NCBI RefSeq assembly: GCF_037975245.1
Contig: NC_092576.1
Coordinates: 43,593,611 to 43,657,610 of the forward strand
DNA: 64,000 nucleotides
Reading direction: 5' to 3'
Source of the DNA: Apostichopus japonicus
Taxonomy: Eukaryota > Echinodermata > Holothuroidea > Aspidochirotida > Stichopodidae
A model generated the notes under the pieces. That model did no database searches. It was not told the DNA's origin and saw only the letters and a list, made by a program, of their open reading frames with translations. How positions within the stretch are numbered: position 1 is the stretch's first letter; each line of letters starts with the position of its first letter. Shown piece after piece: positions 48,806 to 62,844 of the stretch. The position numbers were made by a program, and so were the translations under genes.

Positions 48806-50784
48806 TATTCTTGAATGGGTTTTGAACAAAGTAGTCTATTAGCTTACTAATCATCTCAAAATTGACTTGTGCTCAATAACAGAAAGGAAGGAAAAGGTCG
48901 AAAATCTCGTCATTAAAAGAAGAAGAAGAAGAAGAAAAAAACGTCCGTTCTCTCTGCCATTTTGAGTTTAGTTCCTGTTATTATAAAACAGGAATGTAAC
49001 GTAAATAGGTTGCACTTCAGTGATTGTAATAAGCAATATCTAAAATTTAGTCTATTGTTCCGGTCTGTGGCAGCGTCATTCATAAAACGAAAAACATTTT
49101 TAAAAAACACATTTCTTTAGAAATTAGTTGATATTTGAATCCGAAACCGGATGTATTGGACCGAGTAAATGGTTCGGCAGTCTACCGTGTTAACGCTGAT
49201 ATTTGTAACTGATGACGTCACAATAAAGAAACCGATACAAATTCAACAAGTTGATTACATACAGTAGATAATACCGTCCCCTTAAGTAGCTGTCGTCTTA
49301 AAAGGTATGCTGTATTGGCTCCAAATATTCAAATATCGTCACCATTGGTCAAAATTCGTAAACTGTTTTTAAGACAACCTTCGAGAAAATTTCCTCACTG
49401 GGACAATCGGTTAACTTGTGTGTTCCTTAACAAAATGTCTGAGAACAATTTGGAGAGTAAAGACCTCCAGGAACGTCTTTTTTGAAAACTTCTAGCTATT
49501 ATAGCGTGCTATAGTTTGGGGCCTATACTGACTACCTTTAATGTGTCTTCCTGACACCCGATTTATATAGTATCCACAATAACCTTGAAGGCCACGGTAT
49601 GACATATCTGAACCACATGGTCCAACTCCTTTGTGTATCACATATATCGTGTAATTGTACTGACCTTAACGTTAGCCTATACGTACAAGGAAATATGATA
49701 ACATGCCTTAAAGCAAATCAACACTAGAACTGCATTTGCCTGCAAATACGCAGTACTGTACTAGTGCGCGTGGAGTGCTTGCAGTATTAGGGAGAACTTT
49801 TCGGTTGTTCATGGTGTCTTTTTTGAGAGGACAACACACCACGGAGTATAATTCACGTAGGTACATACAAAGTGAGGGCGCTTGTGAATTCCGTGACAGG
49901 CTCGGAATAAGTTAGCTAGGCAGCTAGCTTCTGAAATTGCAATTGTACAGAGATTATATGAAACTAAGTTTCAACGTCCAGTCATGTTGGTATCGTTCAC
50001 TTGGCCAGCGATGCCAATATTGTAGCGCGCACGCGCACTATAATGGAAACAGTATAACCGTTGTCCGAGACATTGGAAAACTAAGCCTGCAGTTTGCACC
50101 TATACAAAGTTCCTGTACATGTTCTTCTACTTGATTTTAATTAGTTTCAGTATTATCCTAACATGTTGGAGAAAGTGGAGGATGCGGTGAAAGAAATCGG
50201 TTTTCCAATATAAAACAAAACAGGGTATTTGCCTGCGCCCCTCCACCACTCCTCATGTCACCCCCCCCCCCCGCCATTCATAGACGATAATGCTCAGAAT
50301 AGTTATAATAATTGTAAAAAAATTAAAATAAGTTTTTGCTATCCTTCGACAATACTCAATAATACAATCGACAAGTCTGGGTGATCCTCTATAGAAGGCC
50401 TACACATTGAAAAGTGTTAAAGCAAACAATATAACTAGGTTCCGTCTATAGGCAGGACAGAACCCACTGCCTTAGTTCATGCGTTCTCTGTTTACACAAC
50501 ACAATACGTACCGTAGTTTGAAATGTACGTCTATAACGGTCGATGATTAACCAATGTGAATTTCACGTCCTTAATTAGCAAACAACTAAATGGTATATAT
50601 CGGGAATAATGACGACACTATTCGCCTCAAAGCCTTACGAAACCGATAGTGGCAAACCTCTTAAATTGATCAGGCAAACTTATTCTATTTATGTATTGAA
50701 TATGTTGTCCTTTTTTCTCTCTCTAATTCTGTCTATTTCTCTTTGCTTCGAGCCATTAAATTAGTTATCTTTCATATAATTATC

Positions 50785-51055
50785 ATTATATATATATAGC
50801 TATATATATCTATCTATATACATGTATATATATATCTACCCATATGTATATTTATCTACCTATATGTCTATTTATCTACCTATATGTCTATGTATCTACC
50901 TATATGTATCTATATCTACATGTATGTATCTATATGTACCCATATGTATCTATATCCACCCATATTCACCTATATGTACCCAGATGTATATATATATATA
51001 TACCCATATGTATCTGTCTGTATATATATATATATATATTCAATGTGTCTTTCTA
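50785..51055. repeat. CTATATGTAT-type microsatellite
   Basis: Repeated CTACCTATATGTCTATTTAT and TA runs; open frames through it are low-complexity artefacts. Confidence 0.9.
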
Positions 51056-51504
51056 ACATATATGAATTCTTAATTTGATCGGGCAAGTAAGTACAGTAAC
51101 CCGTGTGAAGTGTTTAGAGTGTAGACCGTTTAAATCGTTAATTGAGCAATAACTCTGCTTAATGGCAGTAAGAAAACACGAATGTTGTTATACCATTGTC
51201 CGAGACTTTAACAGACTAAGCCTGTTTGCACCTGTACGAACCTGTACATGTTCTTGCACTTGATTTGATTTTCAGAATCATCCTAACATTTTGGTATAAT
51301 GTCTGGAGTATTTCGTATCAACCACTCTATTCGCATCTTGTTTATATTTTATGCATGCTTCTGACTTGCTTGCAATACTCATTTCAATGAGCATTGATAA
51401 AAATGGAAAAAGAAAAATAAATCAGTGCGTAGCGAAAGTACAGTTGCCCATTACGTAACCTCCACAGTTAACGACGTAAATAAATATAAGCTCCAAGTCG
51501 TAAT

Positions 51505-51805
51505 AATAATAAGGCTTGATTTTTGTATATAGCGCCTTATACCAGCGATATGTCTCAAAGCGCTTTACAGACGTTATATTACCCCTGGTCAATGATAACC
51601 TGTCCCAGAGACAATCCCTCCAGTCGGCAGCAGCTATGTACTGCGCCCAATGACAAGTTACCTCACAGGTACCCATTTAACCCCTGGGTGGAGAGTGGCA
51701 AGTGAGATAAAGCATCTTGCCCAAGGACACAACGTAATGAGCTAGGCAGGAATTAAACCAGCAATCCATGGATCACGAGTCCGACGCCTTAATCAATTGA
51801 CCACC
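51505..51805 (-). mobile_element. tRNA-derived SINE, full length
   Basis: On minus: tRNA-like head (GTGGTCAATTGATTAAGGCG and B-box-like GGTTTAATTCC), body CCTTGGGCAAGATGCTTTAT and CACCCAGGGGTTAAATGG, then AAAGCGCTTTGAGACATATC, GGCGCTATAT and an ATT-repeat tail. Related to 10975-11345. Confidence 0.88.
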
Positions 51806-53133
51806 ACGATCTACAAGTCGTATATGCAATACAATGTAGGCTACGCAAGTATTTTAGAATGTTACTGTTTGGACTATACTGTTTAGGATAAATGTTGTTG
51901 AATGTTTAAGAAGCTGTTACATACCCATTTAGGGTTTCTGTAGAACAGCTGTTTATTTACAACATTAGAGCAACATATTAAGAACACAGTACATAAAGTC
52001 AGTGTAATCGTATTTGCTAAAGCAATACCATTTATACCGCACCCGCTTAAAAGTATGTGGGTTTCCTTTCAATAAAGGTCTCTCTGCCTGTGTACATTCA
52101 TACACTGAACGGCTTATACAATCCCAACATGCATATTGTGTTCACTATATAGTGAACATATTATACATTGAATATTTATTATGCTTGCCATCTCTGAATT
52201 GGTTTGTCACTTTACATTGTTGACTTCACCTTGTACAGTTTGTGTGTGTGTGATTTTTCCCCTAACACCAACTGTGAAATGATACGCGACATTCGGTAAC
52301 ACACTATGTATGGCTTTCTGTTTTATTTTTTTTATATCTAAATCAGAAATAGGCTAGCCCAGTTGGAAGGGAGTTAGCCACACTTTATGTACAGTTGTCA
52401 GACAAACCGTTCTATTTACATATTGGAGGCATTAACGGCAACTTTTGTTATGAATACAATGTTGTACACATCGATTATCGTGGCGTCAACACCGTTGTGT
52501 TATTGTAAACAAAAAGCAATCCCTGATATGAATAAAGCTTACCAATGCATAATGTACTGAATGTCATACGTTTCTAATATATTTTTGTTAAATATATTTT
52601 TCTACTTTTGAAAAAGAAATATATCTATAGCATTAAAAGTGATCTTTGAATATGTGTTAAAAGTTTGGAGATTTAATTGATCATTTAACTGCAAGTAAGG
52701 TATTAATATTATGTTTCATCACATAGTATAACAAGGTGAACAAGACGATATATATATCATATAATATGTCGTTTGAGCTTCAGACTAATCCCAGTGAGAG
52801 AGTTATGATATTAATATGCTTGGATATCACTGACCTTTGCACCCGTTACACACAGAAGTGATTGTAACGCTACAATCAATATAACAGGATGAACTGTATA
52901 TAAATGAAGTAGTGGCGAAGTGGGGGGGGGGGCACCATTTCTGTACAGGGGTGGGTGAGATGTAATGTATTTGATGTATGGGGTACACTGGAAAGGTAGC
53001 CAGTACTATTTAAGAAGTTTGGAAATAGGGAGGGTGCTTAGATGCAGTATGGTGAAGTTATATGTGCACATTTTGAGAAACAATGTTGAAGAATGTTCAA
53101 CCGCTTTCCGAACAGATAGTTGTATAGCGCACG

Positions 53134-53138
<5 letters not shown>

Positions 53139-53224
<86 letters not shown>
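53139..53224. repeat. (TA)43 microsatellite
   Basis: Perfect TA run of about 86 bp. Confidence 0.97.
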
Positions 53225-53227
<3 letters not shown>

Positions 53228-54359
53228 TTATTATTGTACAGCTACCAGGACATACGACATACAACACATTACGCCTTAAATTGTACTCGCACTATACTTA
53301 TATGCTCAATTCCTCGTGGCCCGGGAAAGGGGGTCCCCACCCCAGGTCCCCTCATCCCGAGTTCTTTACCTAACCCTCTTCTAGGTCCTCTATAGAGTAT
53401 CTTTGAATAGTCCATAACCTCAACATTCAGTATTTTGCTTGATATGTATACTTAGGATTGATGCTATATACCAGAATTCATACACAAGTTTATATCCCGA
53501 TATGAGTTACCTCGACTGAATGTTTAACTTACCGCCGGGACTAACTGGTGAAAGGCGTGTCAAACAACACTACTCCGTATATCCGGAACGCTATATAGTT
53601 TACCGTTATTAGTTTTCAGCGATGCCAGTATACATAAACAACAACCATGGCTTAATCCATCCAAGATTGTATTATTATCACCACATATAGTATCTCTTAC
53701 ATGGTAACTTCCATTGGGGTCTACACTAGTGAGTGCTCGCTGCGTATATAGAATGTTTATCCCCCAAAATACAACGTTGATCTAGTGTGCTGGCAACAGC
53801 GTACAATATAATACCCTATACCTCCTACCATTAAGTCAGCAGTATTTTATATCTATGATTCACCCCTATAGCCTTTGTGTGAGCAGACGGTATAGTTGTC
53901 AAAGGCTGGTAAGTCGTGTTACACAATAAAGGATCAATAGAGATGCATTCATGCATAACACAACTGAAAAATCTGTAGCGTGAGCCTATAAATCGCTTAA
54001 AACGTGGGATGCTGTATTCACCGCAAGTCTTTCCTCTTTCATACAAAAAGAAAGCAATTTTACACAGCTGCAGAAATCTATTTCAGAATTTATTGTTTTA
54101 TTTTAAAATTGTTTTCAGGTGTCATATCAATTGACAATATTTCTTATTCATTAGCTCACACCTGAGTCTGGTCTCTTATCGTTAGTATCGCGTTTTGGCA
54201 AATTTGTAATAAGTTCGTTTGCTCAACCAAATGATGGAGTCATAAAGTAAAGGGCTTTCATTTCGTGTTACTGTATGCATGAGTTTGCTTGGTGATAATT
54301 ACCCTTGACAATTGTTTACGCCGTGTGTATTATTTGAATTTCGAGCTTATTTTACGTTT

Positions 54360-54570
54360 TAGAATATTCTACTTTCTATAGCATATTTTCTACTGACTGG
54401 CGTATTGCTGTTTTCAACGAAACGCTATGATTTTCTAGCATATTTTCGTCAAGCACATTAAACTTTCTAGCATGTACGTCATCAACTTGGAGATTTTACT
54501 TTGTCGTTTATACTTTCTATAGCATATTTTACTTTATATCTTATTGAAATTCAATCATATTTTACTTTCT
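54360..54570. repeat. degenerate CTTTCTATAGCATATTTT repeats
   Basis: Five or six imperfect copies of the motif in 200 bp (54370, 54430, 54460, 54508, 54550). Confidence 0.6.
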
Positions 54571-54599
54571 ATTGTTTGTATTTGGGACAATCATTTATT

Positions 54600-57320
54600 T
54601 ACACTTATCTATTCATTGAATCAGCAAAGGTCAAATGGAACATTTAAATAAAACTTTCTCACCGACACTGGTCACTTGTTTGCTGGCACTCAGGCTAGCC
54701 GGGAACTGAATATTTATGTAATTATAGATATTTCAGCCAATCAGATTGCTCGTTACGTCAGCACCAATAATAACCATCGCTTGGATGTTTGAAGACATAT
54801 ATATATACTGAATAACACACTGCCACTTAATTAAGTCTAGTTACGGGTTTTCCCTTCAAACGCTCTAACTTTATTTTTAATGCATAGATCACATATTGTT
54901 CTTATTTGAGATACATACGCTACATTCCATTGGGTTCGTGCCTACGTCATCTAAGATTCGTGAGCAGTTTTATTAAAATCGGAATTCGTTTCGTGGAATG
55001 GGTACGCAAAAATCAACTTCACGACGCGAGTTCACGAGTCTTGAATGAATATACGCAAAACAGTATAATCTGCAGTATGATACATTTCCGTCACTGCACT
55101 GTGTACACAGTTATAATACATATAGGCCTACAGCACATGTTTGATGCACCATGTACGGAACTTTCACTGTGAGATGTTATCGTTTATTGGTTGCACAGAA
55201 AACTTCGATCAAACATCGATAGTAGATCATACAATCATAACAAACTAGTGTGCTAAATATGTCTAAACCAATTCCAACGATACGAAAAGCTTCGGGTAAT
55301 TTTGAATGGGTATATCTTCGTTGCAACGAACGGATGCAGACGTTTTATTAACCTCGAAGTGAAGGTTTCTATGGTGATGATGTAACTTTTCCGACCAATC
55401 ATGAGCGACTATTTACACACAATTGCAAACCTGTATGGGAAAAGGAAATTCGCAGCCGGGAACTTGAACGGCAAGCATTTTCAAGTTATGGCGTAATCCT
55501 CTCAGAATAATCGTGTGCCACTTAAAGCTTTAAACGTGTGATTTAGACCATGGGCCGTGGCTCTAAAATCCTTCCAGAAAATGATTCTTGTTACGTCCGG
55601 AGTGGTATAATATAAAGTATGGTCTGAGTTATAGATAATATGTGCTTAATAAAGAATCAAGTTGTTCTTTTGCTCACAAGTGGCACTATAATATGTAATT
55701 CACGGATTAAATGTCACATTTTCCTACATAAAGAAAAACAGCGCCCTCACTTGAACAAAAATAATTAGTCTGTCTCCAGAAAGAAATAGTTTACCCCCAA
55801 AAATTCACATTTTAATGTGGAAACCATTATAATTGTAAAGAATATGTATGGCACAACATTTCCAAAAGTTTAGATTGGCATATGGCTATTGGAATATATA
55901 TTTTTCAACAGTACTTGGTGTTTATTTGTGGGGATAGGCCAGTTTGTTCATTGTTAAATTGTTGAAATACACTATTTCTAGGCAATAAATGATCCAGTAA
56001 TAACAAATGAGAGCAAGGGGTAGGCCAGCATGTATACATAACATGATTGAGGAGGGGGTCATTCTTGGTGAATAAATAAGCAGACTTTTTCATATTCATT
56101 ATAAACAAACTGGAGATTCCGATAGACTTTCTTAACAAACAAAGTATGTATAAACAGCCCTGAAAAGTGACAAACTCAGATATATTCTTCTTTATATTTA
56201 TTAACTGCAAATCTTTTTAACATGTTTAGAACACCAAAGTTCACAACATACTACTACATGTACAATGTTTTGTTACAAGCAGCGCTTCACCTAACTACCT
56301 TCACACACACACACACACAAAAAAACTTTAAATCTGTTTTGTAATATGCATTAACACTGTTTGTTGATCATAACATTGCACATGAAACTTTCTATTCATG
56401 TAGTTCTGAAAAGAAACTTGGCTTTAAATTGATGGTCCTGACTTGCACTGGCAACTAAAGAGTGATCTATTTCGCAGATACATTCCCTGTACAAACATGT
56501 GCATTGTTTTGATCAAACAAACAGCTCCAAACATCACATTAAGATGAACAGAATCAGACACTCACATATAAAAGTGGCATTTGTCTACCATTATATTGTG
56601 GACATTAAGATAAATGCAACGTTTGTCATTCACACATTCACATCAAGTCGGAAAGATTTAGATTTTCAGAAATTGATCGCATTATCATCAAGAACATACA
56701 CTTTAGATAGTATCAGTAAGTTGTACTCTTATGAAAATCCATGGTGAATGGGTGGCACTTACTCGTCAACAACAAGTTAAACGACTGTACACACAGGACC
56801 CACCCACAAAAATCGAGCCTCGTTTTGTTTGTGTTTTTTTTTTGCGGGGGGGGGGGGGGGTGTTTGAGTGATCGCATAATCAATATTCAATAGGGTGTAG
56901 TGCACCGACTATGTCCTTCATTATTGCATATTAGATTCCATACTGAAATGGTGTTCTGGAGACTGGTGTCAGCCACGATTGAACTAACATGAAATAAAAC
57001 AACAATTTGTGAGGAAATCTACATCAAATTGAATAAACAATAATTTGAGATATTACTTCATCGGACCATTTTGAATCACATAAGTCCTACACCTTCCAAC
57101 TGATACTGAAAGTTACAACAGAGTACAATTTGATTTTTTCCTTCAAACTAAATGCATAGCCCCAACTCTTGACACTACTGAATTTGCTTACTTCATATAT
57201 GTCCTACAGATCCCTCTATTTTCTTAAACATTATTTGGACATGTAACTAATGATGCACTATATTTAGTTCGCACATTCCTACATGTATTTACACATAAAA
57301 CAATCACAGTTTTTGATTTC
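54600..57320. other. intergenic, nothing recognised
   Basis: AT-rich, with a 15-G run at 56846-56860 and a CA run near 56305. I find no exon with supporting homology. Confidence 0.4.
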
Positions 57321-57329
57321 ACATTATAA

Positions 57330-58215
57330 AAATGCTAGATTTTGAAATGTTACTCCAAAGTCCAATTGATGTCTGATGTCATGCTGTGTCCACATGTACC
57401 TCTTGGACAGCAATTCTAAGCTGTCTAGCTGTAAAGTACATGTCACTCGATGAAATGCCTTGACTTCTACACAAACCTTTTTGTTCATGCTGCAAATCAG
57501 ATTCACTACCACTTGAAGTGTCTAACTCGTTACTTGACTTTGTATCATCTTGTAGATTAACCAGGTTTACTGCTAGATCCTGAGCTTCTACAGTTCTGGA
57601 AATTACAACTTCACTTTTCATAGCGTCGCGTTGGTCGCAAAAAATAAAGTTGTGGATAGGAGCCTTGGAGACGCTTTTTTAAGTTGTAGGATCTGTAAGT
57701 TGAGGCATCAATCCCTTGAACTTCTTTAACCGTTTTGATGAACTGGGCTGTGAGTTTTGTCATCCTGATCGCACCCTGTTGTTTAAGAATCTGTTCATCA
57801 ATAACATTGTGGCAAAACTTTGCATAAGACTCTGCATATAGAATATCTGTTGTTTCTTTTGGCCACTTCCGAGTGAGAAATCTGGTTGCGTTGCGAAAAC
57901 AACTCGGATGGTATCTTGCCTCGGAACTTCAACAAGGTCTCTGCCACGCATTTGCAAAAGAAGGGATTCGTTACAAGTCAGCTCAGCAGCCTTTCTGAGT
58001 TTCCCAGCATCTATTGTCTCGTAACGAGTCAGGGGCTCTCTCCGTCTCTTACAGGTCACCTTGTCCTCTATCCAGTGATCAGCGTCACAAATGATGCACG
58101 ACACTGAAAGTATGTGTGGTCTGCCTGAAGAAGATGGTCCAGCTATGTTTGATCTTAGTGTTCGCTTCTTACAGACAGGTTCAACATCGTCGTTGTCATC
58201 ATCAGTGGAATCATC
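57330..58215 (-). pseudogene. uncharacterised Cys/His-rich protein of a repeat-associated family, frameshifted
   Basis: An acceptor (tttgaatgttacag) at about 58216 opens an acidic start (DDSTDDDNDD), then CIICDADHWIE, a Cys/Arg segment, TIDAGKLRKAAELTCNESLL and GRDLVEV. A frameshift near 57915 is needed to continue into EARYHPSCF (the conserved xYHxxC motif), another near 57840 to reach AESYAKFCHNVIDEQ and GIDASTYRSYNLKKRL, and another near 57622 into SEVVISRTVEAQ. I know the pattern as a family of uncharacterised, often multi-copy proteins of invertebrate genomes. The multiple breaks point to a dead copy. Confidence 0.65.
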
Positions 58216-58374
58216 TGTAACATTCAAACAAGAGAAAGAAACAAATTAAATACAACTTAAAAAAAAAAGTTAAAAAAATTCGTTCTGAATTCATTAACCC
58301 GCATCGTTTTACAACTTGAATTGACAAACCTAGCCCAGTTTATCTAAACTTGTTATAATTAATAACTTTTTTTC

Positions 58375-58700
58375 TACAATGAAAATTTGGGCATGGATTT
58401 GGGGCCCTTGTCTGATGTTATCAAATCATTGAGCAATACAAAAATTCACCCTCCGCCCATAAAAAAATAAACAAGTATTTGTAAATATAAAAAATGGGCG
58501 TGGGTTTGGGGCCCTCGTCTTATTTTTTGAAAATCAAGGAGCAATAATGAAATTTTAATCTCCAGTCCACCCATATAAATAAAAAATCAACTAAGCACAA
58601 ATGGAAAATTGGGCGTGGGTTTGGGGCCCTCGTCTCATTTTATAAAATCATGGAGCAACTACTGAAGAAAGTCTAAAAGTAAAATATCACTCCCCCTGCC
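58375..58700. repeat. tandem repeat of about 113 bp, three units
   Basis: Units at about 58380, 58492 and 58606 each begin GGGCGTGGGTTTGGGGCCCT-GTCT (first one GGGCATGGATTTGGGGCCCT). They fill the intron-like gap between the two segments above. Confidence 0.88.
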
Positions 58701-59029
58701 CCCCCCCCCTATGACAGGTACTTCTATTTGTTGAACACATGCCAAATTTAACTTAACACACACTAACTAGAGACTTTGATTGTAAATGTATCCCCGTTGT
58801 TTGTACATCTAACCCTAACCCAAATAAATTCACGATTACATCAGGTTGATGCATTTTGCACAACAAAATGACAGCAGGACGAGGCTACAATACAATAACG
58901 AACCGTCGAGAACGAATGTAAAAACGTAAATACAAGCACAACCACGTTCCACAAAATGTCAGATTGACATTTCTCATTTCAGTTGCAAATTGGGTTCATA
59001 CTCATAATATTATTTAAATGTTTGCTTAC

Positions 59030-59377
59030 CATCTTTGGGCGGATTTTAGCAAGCCTTTCTTCAGTCTTGTTGAGTTTATTCACATCTGTGAATCTCTGGT
59101 AGCACTCACGATGATAGCCAATGCACGACTCACCATGCTCATGATCTTGGAAATCAGCTAAAGATTTTGGGCTCTCTATATAGTAATTTGAAGTGAAATC
59201 TCTAGCTAATGCACCATAAATACCTGGTAACACACTCCACCTAAGAACACAATCCTTACTTAAATTTGGCAAAAGAGCTGTCAGATAAGGATGAAATATT
59301 CGTTTTTGTCCCTGCACACACATGCATACAGCATTTGAGTGAGGGAGCAGCCACGTTTGTGCAGTGTGTGTAACCAT
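59030..59377 (-). CDS. upstream exon of the same Cys/His-rich family
   Basis: ATG at 59375-59377, 116 codons, donor AAGATG|GTAAGC. The C-terminal part GESCIGYHRECYQRFTDVNK is the first xYHxxCYxxFT motif of the family, followed by a basic helix. It would join the acceptor at 58216, but the phases do not agree (0 against 1), so an exon is missed or the locus is broken. The N-terminal part is not recognised and the true start may differ. Confidence 0.5.
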
Positions 59378-61760
59378 GGTGTAACCAGACCACAGATCAA
59401 CAGCTGTGATTGGTCAATTAAGGTTTGACCTGGAAAAACTGACCAGTTAGATAAGCTCTTTTAAGAGCAGTGGGTAATTTCTTTTTATTAGTTTTTCTTA
59501 AATTCTGACTGTTTGTGCCAGTAGAACCAAAAAGAACAAGTCAATCTTGATTCAGTACATATTTATACTATTTCAGAAAAATTAACTTTCACCACCGACC
59601 ATGTGAACAAAAATGCATCTAAATTAGCCATAGACCATGGCCTAATTAGTTGGTTTTGAGCTTGTCCAGTGGCTGCCAATAGCAACTACCTTCCCGAATA
59701 CAAATATGGATGAAATATCTACCCAGGCCTTTGCATAAAGCGCTCTATAAATATTTGCTTATTATTTTTATTATTATATACGTTCCGTGAAATGTTGTAG
59801 GTATCACACCACAGTTATACTTGAGACGTTGACCGTGAGAAAATAGCACTTAAGTGACCTATACTGCATCGAATGTTTGGCATTTTCTGATTCATCACCA
59901 TCCGTTCTTATGTCTAACTGTTTAAGAAGATGAACTGCTGATGGTCTAAAGATCTAGAAAAGTGAAGGTGAAGGTGATCTTGGGTGAAACAAGAAGATTC
60001 CGTGCAGACCGCTGCAGATTAGTTGGGAAGCATATTGATTAACTTTGAGCTATTTGATAGCGGAAGCCATCATATGGTGGATAGGACTTGTCAGTTGATT
60101 TTTTTTTTCATCTATGCTCCAGCGGCCTGGAGAAGTGACAAGTTTAGTGTATAAGTCCACGGGAGCAATTAATTGTGGTGAGACACCTGTAGACATGGCG
60201 GTCTATGTAAAATGGACTTAACGGACAGTTTAGTGAATCCAGCAGTAGCTGACGTACTTTCTCTATAAATAAGGTTTATGTAAACTCTGCATTAATGCAT
60301 CACATATAAATCGTTCTTTTTCCAGTTTAAACACGAAATGGAGAATGCAGACAAAAGACGAGCGGTTTATAGTTAAATATATATATTGATAACTGCTAAC
60401 TACGGTACAATAATGACAGTTTCTAGGCTACATGGCAAACTATTATTGTAACAATCTCTCCGAACTCCATCCCACCTTCTCGGTCCAATACAATTTACTG
60501 CTGAACGACAGCTCTAACTCAAACTCTACTGAAGCTCTTATTTAATAACTAATTAAAAGCTAAGTATCTGTCCAAATAAAGAACAATCATAACGATTGTC
60601 AAATAACTGAGTTATTTGTGAAATTGAAGCGAACGGACAACAAAATTACCAATGGCTGTGACACCATCGACAATTCCGTCAAACATTCTTTAAAAACACC
60701 AAATGTAAAAATAAACGAATGCAAGCAACAACGAAAAACATGAGAAACGCTAAAAAGTGGAACCATATCTTGCAAAATCACAAATTCATTGCTCAATTGA
60801 ATGACAATTGTCATTCCAAGACAATGACAACTTATTTATCAAAAACGACTAAATTCTGACCAAATAAAATAGGAGTTAGTCAAATCTCTCTCTTTCTCTA
60901 GACTTTGATCATTCATAAACAAACTAAAGACTGACCTAGTCAGCAAACCCATTCAATTTTCGAGCCATGTGAAGATACATATCAGTACAAATATCAACCA
61001 CAGGTTTAACTGACCTAGTTTGTCTTGACACAATTTCGACAGCAAACACGAAATAAATTTTGATCAAATACTGCGAAACTATTCAACCCTCGGTTTCTCA
61101 TGGTCAGATACTTAGTGTTCAAATTTGGCGAATAAGGGCCAAATTTTATACACTATACACTGTGTACAATATCAAGACGTTTGCTGAACCAACAGAAGGA
61201 ATCATGATCTAAAACTGACATTTTATTTTGTGTCAAGGCGGAGAAACTTTTGGTATCATTCTACTCGTAATCAGTGTTTATATACTCCGATTTAGCATTG
61301 CATTTGATCATGCTAATTTCTATGAAATTAGAAGTGCATTTAGTCAGAAGTACATTTCAGTTGCTTTGTCCGCAGTAAATTAACTCAGTATGTGACATAT
61401 ACGACTTTTACCCCAGGCCCTGAATCTGAAAGTTTGGTAACTTCCTTCACACAGTCTCTAAAATATCAACAAAACGTTATGGTCGTAGTTTTAAAGGAAC
61501 TTACTTCGCAATTTCTGGTTTATTCGTTGACTTCTGCATGTGGAAGATATATTGCTAGTGGTATAAGTAATATGCATTTTCCTTAATGTTCAGGTCAGAT
61601 TATAAATGTCCCACACATGGTATCAACTTCGATTAAAACTTAAATGCCGTAACTCTGTATGTTTTATATTAATGAAATAAGTTTAAGTAAACCAACCAAC
61701 AACATTCTTAACAATGGATACACAGCCTAAGATGGTTTTTGTAAACATACTTCTATGTTC
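59378..61760. other. no gene recognised
   Basis: AT-rich. The only repeat-like item is GCATAAAGCGCTCTATAAAT with an ATT tail at 59730-59780, resembling a SINE 3' end. Confidence 0.4.
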
Positions 61761-61769
61761 ACTTACTAT

Positions 61770-62560
61770 CTCCTTAGTGTGACTTTCTGCCTGTATTCTC
61801 AAACTCGCCAAGATTTCTATGTCTTGGCGAAGGCGTTGAAATTCCTCCTAGGCTTGCGGTCTTCTCTCCCTCTCTGCCTATTCTCTTTCTTCTTGTTCTC
61901 TCTCCCATCTTCTTTCTCTTTCCATGTCTTCTCGTTTTCATTTTTCTTCTCTTTCAAGCTCCTCTCTTTTCAGCTGTTCTTGTCTACGTCTCTCAATTTC
62001 CCCCATCTCTCGTAATGGTTCTTGTTTTTCTTGTGCTTGACGAAGCTCGAATTATTTCATTTCCAATTCCTGCCTTTTCCTTTTTTCTTGTTTCTCACCC
62101 TCAAGCTGTTCGATTTTACGTCTGTTCAATTGCCCCCCCCCCCCTCTCTCTCTCTCGGCGTAATTGCTCTGCAACTGCATTTGTGCATGATTCTCTCGTT
62201 CCTCAGCAACATGCCTCTGCCTTTCGATTTCTTCACCGTCAAATCGTTTCTGCCTCTCCATTTCCCGCTGCTCCTGTGCCAACTGAAATTCTCTATCGTC
62301 TCTTTCGAGGCGCTCTTGTCTTTCTCGGTCTTCCTTCTAAAAACTTTCTTTTCTTTCTTTGTCTTCTTTTTCTTGTCTCTCCCTTCTTTCCTTCTCTTCG
62401 GTTTGACGTATCTCCTCATTTAAGCCCTTTTGTTCCTGCAGGTGTTTTTCTGCAGCACTTCGTTCTTTTTCGAATTCCTCTCTTTCTTGTTCAGTGCCAT
62501 CATCTTGTTTTGACTTTTCTCTTCAAATTGTTAATAAATTTCGAGTAGTAACTGCTCTGT
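61770..62560 (-). pseudogene. decayed Glu/Arg-rich coiled-coil reading frame
   Basis: One minus frame reads about 250 codons of Glu/Arg/Gln/Lys-rich heptad-like sequence (EREEFEKERSAAEKHLQEQK; AQEQREMERQKRFDGEEIE; EFQRLRQDIEILASLR) broken by five in-frame stops. The uniform composition across stops shows a former coding region. It may belong with the frame ending at 62690. Function unknown. Confidence 0.65.
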
Positions 62561-62689
62561 AGATATGTCCGGGTTGGCTGCAATTATTGTTTCTACTCTA
62601 CTCATGATCGATGGATGCCATCTGTTCATGTGACCTTTTAGTCTCGTAGCATCTCTTTCTTGTTGGGCGTTAACAAAGTTGTCGTTGGT

Positions 62690-62840
62690 TTAGATCTTTG
62701 GGCTGTTTGATGTTATCATGCGGTCAACCATTGCTAAGATCTGAGCTCTGTAATGTGACTTTTCGAAGGCTATGCTGGTGTTATTGTCGATGGCTAGCAT
62801 TTTCCGTGAAAGTTCATCTAATGATGACAAGACTTTTATC
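62690..62840 (-). pseudogene. C-terminal part of an unknown protein beside the hexamer array
   Basis: Non-repetitive end of a long frame: SSLDELSRKMLAIDNNTSIA, then FEKSHYRAQILAMVDRMI and stop. After the stop, the same frame goes on with sense-like sequence (NFVNAQQERDATRLKGHMNR, HPSIMSRVETIIAANPDIST), suggesting a broken gene that includes the coiled-coil region. Not recognised. Confidence 0.4.
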
Positions 62841-62844
62841 GTCC

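Noticed and set aside
50822-51078. Tyr/Ile-rich frames
   Set aside because: CTATATGTAT microsatellite.
61755-62548. Plus-strand Phe/Leu/Ser-rich frames (up to 177 codons)
   Set aside because: Antisense shadow of the Glu/Arg-rich coiled-coil region on the minus strand.
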